This document shows, one piece after another, positions 17,260 through 26,842 of a DNA stretch of 64,000 nt (position 1 is the stretch's first letter; each line of letters starts with the position of its first letter). The DNA is from Pseudocitrobacter sp913778145. Lineage in GTDB: Bacteria; Pseudomonadota; Gammaproteobacteria; Enterobacterales; Enterobacteriaceae. The notes below the pieces were generated by a model that saw nothing but the letters and a program-made list of their open reading frames with translations, was not told where the DNA came from and made no database searches. Both the position numbers and the translations under genes were made by a program. The stretch spans positions 1 through 64,000 of the forward strand of contig JALNTX010000004.1 of assembly GCA_035726825.1 (NCBI GenBank). Direction: 5' to 3'.

Positions 17260-18654
17260 TCAATACGCCGTTTTACTGACGAAGCCTTTAAACACCGTCA
17301 GGAAAACAATTTTGATATCGAACCACAGGCTCCACTCGCGAATGTATTCCAGGTCGAACTCGACGCGTTTTTCCATTTTTTCCAGCGTGTCGGTCTCGCC
17401 GCGCCAGCCGTTGATCTGCGCCCAGCCGGTAATGCCGGGCTTCACTTTGTGGCGCAGCATGTAGCCTTCGATCAGTTGACGATACTGTTCGTTATGCGCC
17501 ACCGCATGAGGACGCGGGCCGACGATCGACATGCCGCCGGTCAGCACATTGATAAACTGCGGCAGTTCATCGAGCGAGGTACGGCGCAGGAAGTTACCAA
17601 CGGGCGTCACGCGCGGGTCGTTCTGTGTGGCCTGGGTGACCACCGCGTCATTTTCCATCACTTTCATCGAGCGGAATTTCCACACTTTGATAGGCTTGCC
17701 GTCCATGCCGTAACGGGTCTGACGGAAAATGACCGGCCCGGCGGAGGTGAGTTTCACCGCCAGAGCGATGCAGCACAGCGCAGGCGAGATCAGCAGCAGG
17801 ATCATGCTGGCCAGCACAATATCTTCCAGCCGTTTGATGATGCGGTTTACGCCGGAAAGCGGCGTGTCATACAGCGGCACGACCGGCACGCCGTTGACCT
17901 CTTCAATACGCGAATGAAGAATGTTGAAGGTGAACACATCGGGGATGATCAGCACCGAGCAGGTGGTATCCGCCAGCTCGCGCATCAGTTTTTTAATCAG
18001 GCTTTCTTCCTGCATCGACATAGCGATATAGACGTTATGAATTTTGCCCGCGCGCGCGTCGTCCAGCAGTTGCTGAATATTGCCCGCCCAGTCGGCGCTG
18101 ACGCCGCCCGGTTTGGCGTCATGGTAGGTGCCCACCACCTCATAACCCAGCCACGGCTGATTGCGGAAACTCTCCAGCAGCGCCTGCCCCTGGGGAAGGT
18201 CGCCCGCCACCGCGACGTAGCGCTTGTTATAGCCGTGATTGCGCAGCACGCCCGCGCCATAGCGAATAAATGCCCGGCTGGCCAACATGCCGCAGGAGGT
18301 CAGTAAATACCAGCTCAGCCAGACGCTGATATTGGTGCTGAAATCATCGTCAAACGCCAGCAGCCCGGCGCTGAACACCAGGCTCAGCGTCCAGTTCTGC
18401 AGCAGCAAGAGCAGTTCGGTGGTAATGCGCACGCCGCGCCATGAACGATAAAAATCGGTTATCCCGCCGATCATCTGGAACACCACCAGCGTTACCAGCG
18501 CCATCAGCAGGTGCAGATATAAAAACGGCAGCGCTGCGGCTTTGCACACTACCCACAGCCCGCCGAGCATAATGGTGATATCCGAAAAACGCTGCACCAT
18601 TGAGATTAACGATGCATTCGTTTTGGCTCGCTCGCGCTTTTTTAGAGTCGTCAT
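17260..18654 (-). CDS. wcaJ: Undecaprenyl-phosphate glucose phosphotransferase WcaJ
   Basis: Initiating enzyme of colanic acid synthesis; transfers glucose-1-phosphate from UDP-glucose to undecaprenyl phosphate. The 464 residues match E. coli. The N-terminal half has several hydrophobic segments (about 35-135) and a CoA-binding-like domain. The C-terminal bacterial sugar transferase domain follows a reentrant hydrophobic stretch and contains KPIKVWKFRSM, RTSLDELPQFINVL and IVGPRPHA. The gene is preceded by a palindromic repeat at 18675-18779 that separates it from manB, so it could be partially insulated from the upstream part of the operon. Confidence 0.97.
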   Translation of the reverse strand: MTTLKKRERAKTNASLISMVQRFSDITIMLGGLWVVCKAAALPFLYLHLLMALVTLVVFQMIGGITDFYRSWRGVRITTELLLLLQNWTLSLVFSAGLLAFDDDFSTNISVWLSWYLLTSCGMLASRAFIRYGAGVLRNHGYNKRYVAVAGDLPQGQALLESFRNQPWLGYEVVGTYHDAKPGGVSADWAGNIQQLLDDARAGKIHNVYIAMSMQEESLIKKLMRELADTTCSVLIIPDVFTFNILHSRIEEVNGVPVVPLYDTPLSGVNRIIKRLEDIVLASMILLLISPALCCIALAVKLTSAGPVIFRQTRYGMDGKPIKVWKFRSMKVMENDAVVTQATQNDPRVTPVGNFLRRTSLDELPQFINVLTGGMSIVGPRPHAVAHNEQYRQLIEGYMLRHKVKPGITGWAQINGWRGETDTLEKMEKRVEFDLEYIREWSLWFDIKIVFLTVFKGFVSKTAY

Positions 18655-18674
18655 CGTTGTTCCTTTTTAATAAT

Positions 18675-18779
18675 CCCCCTCACCCCGCCCTCTCCCCAAG
18701 GGAGAGGGAGAAAACCGCACACACTTAACCCATGGCGCGATCGGTTCCCTCTCCCTGAGGGAGAGGGTTAGGGTGAGGG
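18675..18779. repeat. Paired GC-rich palindromic repeat (BoxC-like), copy 1
   Basis: Two inverted copies of a CCCTCACCC...CCCTCTCCC / GGGAGAGGG element are separated by about 35 bp; each half folds on itself. It fills the manB-wcaJ gap and ends immediately at the manB stop codon. Similar pairs occur at 30624-30713 and 38112-38218. It resembles the BoxC family of enterobacterial intergenic repeats; the family name is from memory. Confidence 0.8.
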
Positions 18780-18780
18780 T

Positions 18781-20151
18781 CTACTGCTTAAGCAGCGCCA
18801 GAATATCCTGCGTTCGCGCCTGCATCAGCGGGGTGTCGCCGCGCGACTCCACGTTGAGACGCACCACCGGTTCGGTGTTCGAGGAACGCAGGTTGAAGCG
18901 CCAGTCGGCAAACGCCAGGCTGATGCCGTCGGTGCGGTCAATTTCCAGCGCCTCATTAGCAAAATGCTGCTCCACGCGGGCAATTGCCGTGGCAGGCTCC
19001 GCCAGTTTGCTGTTGATCTCGCCGCTCGCCGGGAATGCCGCCATACGGTCACGCACCAGTTCGCCCAGCGTTTTTCCTTTCAGGCACAGCAGTTCGCTTA
19101 CCAGCAGCCACGGGATCATCCCGCTGTCGCAGTAGGCAAAATCGCGGAAATAGTGATGGGCGCTCATTTCGCCGCCGTAGATGGCGTCGTCTTTACGCAT
19201 ACGTTCTTTGATAAAGGCGTGCCCGGTTTTCGACATCACCGGTGTGCCGCCTGCCGCTGTCACCACATCTATCGTGTTCCAGGACAGACGCGGGTCATGG
19301 ATAATTTTCGCGCCCGGATTTTTCTCCAGGAACGCTTCTGCCAGCAGGCCGACAATGTAGTAACCCTCGATAAACTGCCCGGTCTCATCGAACAGGAAGC
19401 AGCGGTCGAAATCGCCGTCAAAGGCAATGCCCATATCCGCGCCGTGTTCGATCACCGCGTTGCGGGTGTCGTCGCGACATTCGGGTAACAGGGGGTTCGG
19501 AATACCGTTGGGGAAATTGCCGTCCGGGGTGTTGTGCACTTTAATCAGCGTCACCGGCACATTCAGTGCTTTAAAGCGGGCTTCCAGCGCATCAATCACC
19601 GGGCCAGCCGCGCCGTTGCCGGAGTTCACCGCCAGCTTAAGCGGCGTGAGGTTCTTCACGTTGATGTACTGTAACAGGTGATCGATGTACGCATCGCGCA
19701 AGTCAATTTTCTGATAGCTGCCGCGCTGACTTTCATCCACCGGCGGGAAGTCGTTGGCTTCCGCCAGGCGCTGCACATCGCGCAGTCCGGTATCACCGCT
19801 GATTGGGCGCGCGCCTTCGCGCACCAGCTTCATGCCGTTGTAGTCCATCGGGTTATGGCTGGCGGTGACTTCAATGCCGCCGTCGATGCCAAGATGGAAC
19901 GTCGCAAAGTAGATCTCTTCGGTGCCGGAAAGGCCAATATCGAGCACATCGACGCCCGCATCGCGCAGGCCGCGCGCCAATGCCAGCTTCAGCGCTTCGC
20001 TGGTCAGACGCACATCGCCGCCCAGCACGATGGTTTTTGGTTTCAGAAATTCGCCATAGGCGCGGCCAATACGCCACGCAATATCTTCATTCAGCTCTTC
20101 GCCTAATTTGCCGCGAATGTCATAGGCTTTAAAACAGGTTAACGTTTTCAT
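18781..20151 (-). CDS. manB: Phosphomannomutase ManB (CpsG)
   Basis: Interconverts mannose-6-phosphate and mannose-1-phosphate for GDP-mannose and GDP-fucose synthesis. The 456 residues equal E. coli CpsG. Alpha-D-phosphohexomutase features are all present: the phosphoserine loop TASHNPMDYNG with S98, the metal loop AFDGDFDRCF near 240-250, the sugar-binding GGEMSAHHYF near 325, and the phosphate loop RSSNTEPVVR near the C-terminus. It lies after manC, separated by 107 bp containing a REP palindrome, so both flanks have repeat hairpins. Confidence 0.97.
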   Translation of the reverse strand: MKTLTCFKAYDIRGKLGEELNEDIAWRIGRAYGEFLKPKTIVLGGDVRLTSEALKLALARGLRDAGVDVLDIGLSGTEEIYFATFHLGIDGGIEVTASHNPMDYNGMKLVREGARPISGDTGLRDVQRLAEANDFPPVDESQRGSYQKIDLRDAYIDHLLQYINVKNLTPLKLAVNSGNGAAGPVIDALEARFKALNVPVTLIKVHNTPDGNFPNGIPNPLLPECRDDTRNAVIEHGADMGIAFDGDFDRCFLFDETGQFIEGYYIVGLLAEAFLEKNPGAKIIHDPRLSWNTIDVVTAAGGTPVMSKTGHAFIKERMRKDDAIYGGEMSAHHYFRDFAYCDSGMIPWLLVSELLCLKGKTLGELVRDRMAAFPASGEINSKLAEPATAIARVEQHFANEALEIDRTDGISLAFADWRFNLRSSNTEPVVRLNVESRGDTPLMQARTQDILALLKQ

Positions 20152-20220
20152 GTTTTTACCTTTCTTCAGGCAACAGTTGGCCCTGACCGGTGAGGGTCAT
20201 TATTTTCAGTGTCGTGAATT

Positions 20221-20246
20221 GCCGGATGGCGCTGCGCTTATCCGGC
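20221..20246. repeat. REP palindrome between manC and manB
   Basis: GCCGGAT ... ATCCGGC with the core GGCGCTGCGCTT between them is the common enterobacterial REP/PU unit. It sits in the manC-manB intercistronic gap, where such hairpins often stabilise the upstream message. Confidence 0.85.
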
Positions 20247-20258
20247 TAACAAAACGCG

Positions 20259-21695
20259 CTACACGCGCCCGTAGCGGTCCGCGAAGCGCACCACATCGTC
20301 CTCTTCCAGATAGGAACCGGAACGGACCTCAATTAAATCGAGCGGGATCTTGCCGGGGTTCTCGAGGCTGTGCGTCGCCCCGAGCGGGATGTAGATGGAT
20401 TCATTTTCCCCCAGCAGCTTGATCTCATCGTTGATGGTGACTTTGGCGGTGCCCGCCACCACAATCCAGTGTTCTGCCCGGTGGTGATGCATTTGCAGTG
20501 AAAGCCCCTCGCCCGGTTTCACGGTGATACGCTTCACCTGATAGCGTTCGCCGGAGTCAATCGAGTCATATTTTCCCCACGGGCGATACACTTCGCGGTG
20601 AATATGATGCTCATGGCGACCCTCTGCTTTAATCTGCTCGACGACTTTTTTGACGTCCTGCACCGCGCTGCGATCGGCGATCAGAACCGCGTCTTTGGTT
20701 TGCACCACCACCAAATCCTTTACACCGACGGTCGTCACCAGGCCGGATTCCGCATACACATAGCTGTTTTCGGTTTTGTGGCTGATCACGTCACCGTGAT
20801 GCACGTTGCCTTCCGGCGTGTGGTTGCTGATTTCCCACAAGGAGGACCAGGAACCCACATCGCTCCAGCCCGCATCCATCGGCACCACCACCGCATCGGC
20901 GGTCTGTTCCATCACCGCGTAATCGACAGACTCTTCCGGGCAGGCCAGAAACGCCGCTTCATCGACGCGGATAAAATCAAGATCCGGGTCAGTGACGTTC
21001 ATGGCTTTTTCGCAGGCCTCAAGAATATCCGGGCGATATTTTTTCAGCTCTTCAAGGAAGCGCCCGGCGCGGAACAGGAACATGCCGCTGTTCCAGTAAT
21101 ATTCGCCGCTGGAGACATACGCCTGAGCGGTATCGAGATTCGGTTTCTCGACAAACTGGGCGACATCAAAGGCCACCGCGTCTTTTTCACCAGGGCTAAC
21201 ATCGCCACGGCGAATGTAGCCGTAGCCGGTTTCCGGCATATCGGGCACGATACCAAACGTGACCAGCTTTCCGCTTTCTGCGTACGGTGTCGCATTGCGT
21301 ACCGCTTCACGGAACGCGTCTTCATTCTGAATCACGTGGTCAGCCGCCAGCACCAGCATCAGCGGGTCGCAGCCGGTATCTCGACGTACCGCCGCAAGCG
21401 CCGCAAGGGCAATCGCAGGTGCCGTGTTGCGCCCGGCGGGTTCGAGAATAATGTTCTCGGTCAGCTTGTTCATTTGGCGCAGCTGTTCGGCCACGATAAA
21501 GCGGTGCTGCTCATTGCAGATAACCACCGGGCTTTCACACTCCACGCCGTGCAGGCGGTTAATCGTCGCCTGCAACATGGTCAGTTCGCCTTTCAGGCAC
21601 AGGAACTGTTTGGGATAAAGCACTCGGGACAGCGGCCACAAACGGCTGCCGGAGCCACCGGCCATCACTACCGGAAAAAGTGTTGATTGACTCAT
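20259..21695 (-). CDS. manC: Mannose-1-phosphate guanylyltransferase ManC (CpsB)
   Basis: Forms GDP-mannose from mannose-1-phosphate and GTP. The 478-residue length equals E. coli CpsB. The N-terminal nucleotidyltransferase domain has the pyrophosphorylase loop MAGGSGSRLWPLSR at about 11-24 and the FVEKPN sugar-binding motif near 175. The C-terminal part contains the cupin with RPWGKYDSID and HHHRAEHWIVVAGTA typical of the type II phosphomannose isomerase domain. It follows wcaI by 3 bp and feeds Gmd and Fcl. Confidence 0.97.
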   Translation of the reverse strand: MSQSTLFPVVMAGGSGSRLWPLSRVLYPKQFLCLKGELTMLQATINRLHGVECESPVVICNEQHRFIVAEQLRQMNKLTENIILEPAGRNTAPAIALAALAAVRRDTGCDPLMLVLAADHVIQNEDAFREAVRNATPYAESGKLVTFGIVPDMPETGYGYIRRGDVSPGEKDAVAFDVAQFVEKPNLDTAQAYVSSGEYYWNSGMFLFRAGRFLEELKKYRPDILEACEKAMNVTDPDLDFIRVDEAAFLACPEESVDYAVMEQTADAVVVPMDAGWSDVGSWSSLWEISNHTPEGNVHHGDVISHKTENSYVYAESGLVTTVGVKDLVVVQTKDAVLIADRSAVQDVKKVVEQIKAEGRHEHHIHREVYRPWGKYDSIDSGERYQVKRITVKPGEGLSLQMHHHRAEHWIVVAGTAKVTINDEIKLLGENESIYIPLGATHSLENPGKIPLDLIEVRSGSYLEEDDVVRFADRYGRV

Positions 21696-21698
21696 CGT

Positions 21699-22922
21699 TT
21701 AACCCCGAATATCAGCAATAAATTGGCTCAGCACGTTCTCTTTTTCGAGCGTGCGTTCCGCGTAGGCCAGTGCCTGCGCGTTGCGTTTCGGCATCAGTAA
21801 TGCCTGTTCAATACCTTCCATTAACGCCGGAACCGATTCCGGCTCGACGCAAACGGCGATCCCCGGTTCATTCAGGCATAGCTGCCCTAATTCGGTTTCG
21901 TCTTCTGCGGTGATCACCGCATTTCCACCCACCGCCAGAATATTGGTCAGTTTGGACGGCAGTACCGCATCCGCCGCGCCGCGCTTTTGAATCACCAGAT
22001 GACAGTCGGCCATCGAGAGCAGCGCGGGCAGCGCGTCGTAAGATTGCAGCGGGAAGAAGCGGACGTTATCAAGCCCACGTTCCTGCGCCAGTTTTTCCAG
22101 CCGCGCTTTTCCACCGCCCTGACCGACAATCACAAACAGCCACGGCTTGTCGCGCAGTAAGGCAGCGGCTTCAATCACGCTCTCCAGTCCCTGCTTTTCA
22201 CCGATATTGCCGGAGTAAAGAATCAGTTTGCGATCGGCTGGCAGACCAAGCTGCTCGCGCAACACCGCAACGTGGGTGCTGTTGACTTCGCGGAAGCGTT
22301 CCACTTCCGACCAGTTCGGGAAGAAAATCACCTTCTCTTCCGGCACGCCCTTCTCGCAGGCTTTGTTCATCATTGAGCGCGAAATGGTGGAAACGTTATC
22401 CACGTTATGCAGGCCGCTGCGCTCAAAGGCGCTGGCGAGCTTCGCCACTTTGCCCGGTTTGCCTTTTCCTGCCATGCCCAGGCCGAGCATCGCATCCACT
22501 TCATAATCCTGAATATGCAGCAGGGTGCGCGCGCCAGAGAGTTTTGCCAACAGACGCATACCCGGCGTGCAAAAGAGCGTGGGCACCACGCCGATGATGC
22601 GATCCGGTTTCCAGCGGCGCTGGGCCAGCAGCGGGAAAAAGCTGCTGACGGCAAAACTGCCTAAATGGATTAAGCGCTTCAGCGTGGAGGGCTGCTTAGG
22701 CACATACAGCGGGCAGCGCCAGACGGTGGCCGCGCCCTCTTCCCGGCGATAGCGCCAGGCGGAGTAGTGCTCGCCCACCTGCCACTGCGGGTAGTACGGC
22801 GGCGCGGTGATCACCCGGACTTCATGCCCCTGGCTTGCCATCCACTCGACCATTTCGCCGGTGTATTTGCCGATACCGGTCAGTTCCGGCGAATAGTTGA
22901 TGCCGTAAACCAGTATCTTCAT
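21699..22922 (-). CDS. wcaI: Colanic acid fucosyltransferase WcaI
   Basis: GT-B (family 4) glycosyltransferase of 407 residues that in E. coli adds the first fucose to the glucose primer. The N-terminus (ILVYGINYSPELTGIGKYTGEM) forms the acceptor-side glycine loop, and GQGGGKARLEKLA near residue 265 and the C-terminal LPSKLTNILAVGGNAV are GT-B donor-site features. It overlaps gmm by 4 bp and precedes manC by 3 bp. Assignment of the exact step is from the E. coli pathway, not from this sequence. Confidence 0.94.
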   Translation of the reverse strand: MKILVYGINYSPELTGIGKYTGEMVEWMASQGHEVRVITAPPYYPQWQVGEHYSAWRYRREEGAATVWRCPLYVPKQPSTLKRLIHLGSFAVSSFFPLLAQRRWKPDRIIGVVPTLFCTPGMRLLAKLSGARTLLHIQDYEVDAMLGLGMAGKGKPGKVAKLASAFERSGLHNVDNVSTISRSMMNKACEKGVPEEKVIFFPNWSEVERFREVNSTHVAVLREQLGLPADRKLILYSGNIGEKQGLESVIEAAALLRDKPWLFVIVGQGGGKARLEKLAQERGLDNVRFFPLQSYDALPALLSMADCHLVIQKRGAADAVLPSKLTNILAVGGNAVITAEDETELGQLCLNEPGIAVCVEPESVPALMEGIEQALLMPKRNAQALAYAERTLEKENVLSQFIADIRG

Positions 22923-23398
22923 AGTCCTGGTACCTCAGCCCGCTTCTCATCGAGGAAGTAGGCGCGGCTGTTGGCATGCACATTGTCCGCAGCCAGCAGC
23001 GCCGACGGCGTCAGCCAGCGGTAATCGTTGTGCTGCTCATCCGGAAGCGCCAGGTCGCTTGCTTCCACGCGCAGGCGGAAGCCCAGCACAATGTAGTGGG
23101 TCGAGAAATCCGCGCCGGAGAAGTTGTCATCATAAAAATGCTGCCAGACGCCGTAGAACTGGCCTGCCGATATCGGCAGGCTCAGGCCCAGCTCCGCCTG
23201 CGTTAAGCGGGCGAAGGCGTCGGCGAGCGTTTCATCTTTCTGCACGCGACCGCCAGGAACAAACCAGAACCCCTGCGCCGGGCGGTTGGTGCGTTTGCCA
23301 AGCAGATATTCGCCCTGTGCGTTCTCCACAATCAGATCGATTGAGATAAGCGGCGTTGAACGCACTACGGTGGCAAAATCCTGCGTGCTCAGAAACAT
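22919..23398 (-). CDS. gmm: GDP-mannose mannosyl hydrolase
   Basis: Nudix-fold enzyme (also WcaH/NudD) that hydrolyses GDP-mannose or GDP-glucose to GDP and sugar, probably balancing GDP-fucose precursor levels. The 159-residue protein has the Gmm-type variant Nudix box GGRVQKDETLADAFARLTQAE at about 49-69, lacking the canonical REUXEE glutamates, as in the family, where a histidine acts as base. It is 3 bp from fcl and overlaps wcaI by 4 bp. Confidence 0.95.
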   Translation of the reverse strand: MFLSTQDFATVVRSTPLISIDLIVENAQGEYLLGKRTNRPAQGFWFVPGGRVQKDETLADAFARLTQAELGLSLPISAGQFYGVWQHFYDDNFSGADFSTHYIVLGFRLRVEASDLALPDEQHNDYRWLTPSALLAADNVHANSRAYFLDEKRAEVPGL

Positions 23399-23401
23399 CG
23401 G

Positions 23402-24367
23402 TTACCCCCGAAAACGCTGCTGGTTTTGCAAAAACCACTGGTAAGTACTGGCAAGTCCTGCTTCCAGGGTGATTTCGTGATACCAGCCCAGTTGATGCAG
23501 GCGGGAGACGTCGAGCAGCTTGCGCGGCGTGCCGTCCGGTTTCGACGCATCGAAAACCACACGCCCCTTGAAGCCCACCACTTTCGCCAGCGTCTGCGCC
23601 AGTTCGCGAATGGTGCAGTCGATACCGGTGCCGACGTTGATGTGCGAGAGCATCGGCTGGGTGTTCTCCTGCCACACATCGCGGTCCAGCTCCATCACGT
23701 GGATGCTGGCCGCCGCCATGTCGTCCACGTGGAGGAACTCGCGCATCGGCGTGCCGCTGCCCCAAACCACCACCTCGGACGCGTTCTGCTGAGCGGCTTC
23801 ATGGAAGCGGCGCAGCAGCGCGGGAATGACGTGCGAATTGCTTGGGTGGAAGTTATCGTTCGGCCCGTACAGGTTGGTCGGCATCACCGAGCGATAGTCA
23901 CGACCGTACTGGCGGTTATAGGATTCGCACAGTTTGATCCCGGCAATTTTGGCAATGGCGTACGGCTCGTTGGTCTCTTCCAGCGTGCCCTGTAACAGCT
24001 CGCTTTCGCTCATTGGCTGTTTCGCCAGCTTCGGGTAGATGCAGGAGGAGCCGAGGAACAGCAGCTTATTCACGTTATGCACATGTGCGGCGTGAATAAT
24101 GTTGCTTTCAATCATCATGTTTTCGTAGATGAAATCGGCGGGATAGGTATTGTTCGCCACAATACCGCCCACTTTTGCCGCCGCCAGATAAACCTGGTCA
24201 ATCTGTTCGGTGGCAAAGAATTCATTCACCGCACGGCTGTCGAGCAGGTTGAGCTCATCGCGAGTACGCAGAATCAGATCCACGTTTTCTCGCTGCTCAA
24301 GCTGGCGGACAATGGCCGAACCGACCATTCCCCGGTGGCCCGCCACAAAAATACGTTGTCTGGTCAT
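23402..24367 (-). CDS. fcl: GDP-L-fucose synthase
   Basis: Epimerase/reductase (WcaG) converting GDP-4-keto-6-deoxymannose to GDP-L-fucose with NADPH. The 321 residues equal E. coli Fcl. SDR features are the nucleotide motif GHRGMVGSA (about 9-17), S107 in FLGSSCIYP, and the YxxxK pair in EPYAIAKIAG at about 136-140. It follows gmd by 2 bp and supplies the donor for WcaI and WcaE. Confidence 0.97.
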   Translation of the reverse strand: MTRQRIFVAGHRGMVGSAIVRQLEQRENVDLILRTRDELNLLDSRAVNEFFATEQIDQVYLAAAKVGGIVANNTYPADFIYENMMIESNIIHAAHVHNVNKLLFLGSSCIYPKLAKQPMSESELLQGTLEETNEPYAIAKIAGIKLCESYNRQYGRDYRSVMPTNLYGPNDNFHPSNSHVIPALLRRFHEAAQQNASEVVVWGSGTPMREFLHVDDMAAASIHVMELDRDVWQENTQPMLSHINVGTGIDCTIRELAQTLAKVVGFKGRVVFDASKPDGTPRKLLDVSRLHQLGWYHEITLEAGLASTYQWFLQNQQRFRG

Positions 24368-24369
24368 TC

Positions 24370-25491
24370 TCAGGACTCCAGCGCGATCGCCACATCGTAG
24401 CCGTGGGATTTCAGCAGAGAGTGTTTCTTCGCTGCTTCGAGGTCTTTGGCAACCATTTCTGAAACCATCTCCTGCAAGGTGGTTTCCGGTTTCCAGCCCA
24501 GCACGTCATGCGCTTTGGACGGGTCGCCGAGCAGGGTTTCCACTTCCGCAGGGCGGAAATAGCGCGGGTCAACGGCAATGATGATATCGCCCGGTTTCAC
24601 GCCTGGCGCATCATGGCCGGTGACGGAAACCACAATGCCCTTCTCTTCCACGCCGGTGCCTTCAAAGCGCAGTTTGATACCCAGCTGTGCCGCCGCCATT
24701 TCGACGAACTGACGTACGGAGTACTGCACGCCGGTGGCGATAACGAAATCTTCCGGTTTGTCCTGTTGCAGCATCATCCACTGCATTTTCACGTAGTCCT
24801 TTGCGTGGCCCCAGTCACGCAGGGAATCCATGTTGCCGAGATACAGGCAGGACTCCAGGCCCTGAGCGATATTGGCAATCGCGCGGGTAATTTTGCGGGT
24901 CACGAAAGTTTCGCCACGGCGCGGGGATTCATGGTTGAACAGGATGCCGTTACAGGCATACATGCCGTAGGATTCACGGTAGTTGACGGTGATCCAGTAG
25001 GCATACAGTTTGGCGACGGCATACGGAGAGCGCGGATAGAACGGCGTGGTCTCTTTCTGCGGAATTTCCTGGACCAGGCCGTACAGCTCAGAGGTGGACG
25101 CCTGATAGAAACGGGTTTTCTTTTCAAGGCCGAGGAAGCGAATGGCTTCCAGCAGGCGCAGAGTGCCCATGGCATCAACGTCGGCGGTGTATTCCGGGGA
25201 TTCAAACGAAACGGCCACGTGGCTCATCGCGCCCAGGTTATACACTTCGTCCGGCTGCACTTCCTGCAGGATACGGGTCAGGTTGGAGCTGTCGGTCAGG
25301 TCGCCGTAATGCAGGTGGAACTTCGGGTTGCTGGTATGCGGATCCTGGTAAATGTGGTCAACGCGTTCCGTGTTAAAAGAGGAAGCGCGGCGCTTAATGC
25401 CATGCACTTCGTAGCCTTTTTCCAGCAGAAGCTCTGCCAGGTAAGAACCATCCTGACCGGTTACGCCGGTGATGAGAGCGACTTTTGACAT
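24370..25491 (-). CDS. gmd: GDP-mannose 4,6-dehydratase
   Basis: First committed enzyme of GDP-L-fucose synthesis, an NADP-dependent extended SDR. The 373 residues equal E. coli Gmd. Seen: the dinucleotide motif GVTGQDGSYLAE (9-20), the active-site QASTSELYG with the catalytic Thr/Glu pair near 131-135, and the YxxxK in SPYAVAKLYAYW near 157-161. HESPRRGETFVTRKITRA is the family signature for GDP-mannose binding. It is 27 bp after wcaF. Confidence 0.98.
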   Translation of the reverse strand: MSKVALITGVTGQDGSYLAELLLEKGYEVHGIKRRASSFNTERVDHIYQDPHTSNPKFHLHYGDLTDSSNLTRILQEVQPDEVYNLGAMSHVAVSFESPEYTADVDAMGTLRLLEAIRFLGLEKKTRFYQASTSELYGLVQEIPQKETTPFYPRSPYAVAKLYAYWITVNYRESYGMYACNGILFNHESPRRGETFVTRKITRAIANIAQGLESCLYLGNMDSLRDWGHAKDYVKMQWMMLQQDKPEDFVIATGVQYSVRQFVEMAAAQLGIKLRFEGTGVEEKGIVVSVTGHDAPGVKPGDIIIAVDPRYFRPAEVETLLGDPSKAHDVLGWKPETTLQEMVSEMVAKDLEAAKKHSLLKSHGYDVAIALES

Positions 25492-25518
25492 GTTTTTATC
25501 CTCTGTACTTATCAGAAA

Positions 25519-26067
25519 TTAATCAGTTTCAACGCGTTCGCGTATCACCACTGCGGGGTTGCCACGGCAAATCACGTTTGCCGGAAGCGATTTAAAAACG
25601 CTGCTTCGCGCACCAACGACGGTGCCGTCGCCAATTTCAATACCGGGGGCGACAAACACATCCGTCGCCAGCCAGCATTTCTCGCCAATCACTATTGGTG
25701 TGGCGGTAATATCAAAATGTTGACTCTGGAAGTCATGGCTTCCGGTGCATAAATAACACTTTTGTGACACCACTGAATTTGCGCCGATGGTAATATCGCC
25801 CAGCGTATATAACACGGCGTCGTCGCCTACCCAGGCGTAATCGCCGAGGGTTAACTTCCACGGATAGGTAATTTTCACCGACGGGCGAATCACTACGTTT
25901 TTTCCTATTTTTGCACCAAACCGGCGTAACAAAAATGCGCGCCAGCGATAGAGTATTTGCGGCGACCAGGCAAACAACGTAGATTGCACCGCCCACCATA
26001 ATTGCACTTTAATACCCCCCGCCCCACGAAAATTTTTCGGCACGGAGAAACCCGATAAATCTTGCAT
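25519..26067 (-). CDS. wcaF: Colanic acid O-acetyltransferase WcaF
   Basis: Left-handed beta-helix (hexapeptide repeat) acetyltransferase of 182 residues, identical in length to E. coli WcaF; it acetylates the first fucose of the repeat using acetyl-CoA. Hexapeptide-type repeats run from about residue 55 to 165 (IGKNVVIRPSVKI, IGANSVVSQKCYL, IGDGTVVGARSSV), and the NodL/CysE-like catalytic His lies in CTGSHDF. It follows wcaE by 15 bp. Confidence 0.95.
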   Translation of the reverse strand: MQDLSGFSVPKNFRGAGGIKVQLWWAVQSTLFAWSPQILYRWRAFLLRRFGAKIGKNVVIRPSVKITYPWKLTLGDYAWVGDDAVLYTLGDITIGANSVVSQKCYLCTGSHDFQSQHFDITATPIVIGEKCWLATDVFVAPGIEIGDGTVVGARSSVFKSLPANVICRGNPAVVIRERVETD

Positions 26068-26082
26068 ACTTTTCCCTTATAT

Positions 26083-26829
26083 TCAGGACTTGTTATATAA
26101 GGCTTTCGTTTTTCCAGTAGTGCGCAGACGTAATAAATAAGACAATTCCGTCAGAAGTTTTGGCATGCGTAATATTTCACGCTGGACATTTTTTGCATCC
26201 TGACACAACTGTAAATTATTAGTGGTTGACACGCCGCCCATCGAAAATTCAGATACCAATCCTTTAATGCGTTTAAAGGCATAACCTGCTTTATACATTT
26301 TGGCGGCCAGCGCATAATCAGATGAAACACGATATTGCATATCATACGGATTTTGTTTCAACCCTACCGTGGGGAAGAAGATAGCCTGATGACTGGCGGG
26401 CAGGCTGTGATAAATATACCAGCCACTTTTTGCCCGACGGGTTAGCTGTGTGCCATCGCCGAAATCAAGCATCGCATCACCCAGATACATCGCATCATCT
26501 TTTTTATTACGCAGCTGGCGCACAAATTGTGAGACATCCTGATGAAACACATCGCCGGAATTCAGGAACAGCGCAAACTTGCCTTTCGCCATTGCAATGC
26601 CTTTATTCATCGCATCGTACAGGCCGTTATCCGGCTCGCTGACATAACGTAAGTTGTACTGTCCGTTACGTTTTTCCAGAAACTCAGCCGTACCGTCAGC
26701 CGATCCGCCGTCCACTACGATCCACTCAAACTGAATGCTCGGATCGTTCGCCAGATGCGCCAGTGAACGCCAGGTTTTGACGATGCCATCATGGTTACGA
26801 AACGCGACGGTAATGACACTCAGCAGCAT
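26083..26829 (-). CDS. wcaE: Colanic acid fucosyltransferase WcaE
   Basis: Family 2 GT-A glycosyltransferase of 248 residues, matching E. coli WcaE; adds the second fucose. I use the ATG at 26827-26829 (MLLSVITVAF), which has a GGTGGA ribosome site; an in-frame ATG 22 codons upstream lies inside wcaD and is less likely. Motifs: EWIVVDGGSADGTAE near 36-50, YDAMNKGIAMAKGKF near 72-86 and the following FLNSGD where the metal-binding DxD region lies. The gene starts 13 bp after wcaD. Confidence 0.95.
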   Translation of the reverse strand: MLLSVITVAFRNHDGIVKTWRSLAHLANDPSIQFEWIVVDGGSADGTAEFLEKRNGQYNLRYVSEPDNGLYDAMNKGIAMAKGKFALFLNSGDVFHQDVSQFVRQLRNKKDDAMYLGDAMLDFGDGTQLTRRAKSGWYIYHSLPASHQAIFFPTVGLKQNPYDMQYRVSSDYALAAKMYKAGYAFKRIKGLVSEFSMGGVSTTNNLQLCQDAKNVQREILRMPKLLTELSYLLRLRTTGKTKALYNKS

Positions 26830-26842
26830 TGTTTTTTCCACC

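Noticed and set aside
16930..18306. Open frame of 458 codons on the plus strand opposite wcaJ and wzxC
   Set aside because: His/Arg/Gln-rich translation typical of antisense to GC-rich genes, crossing two real genes.
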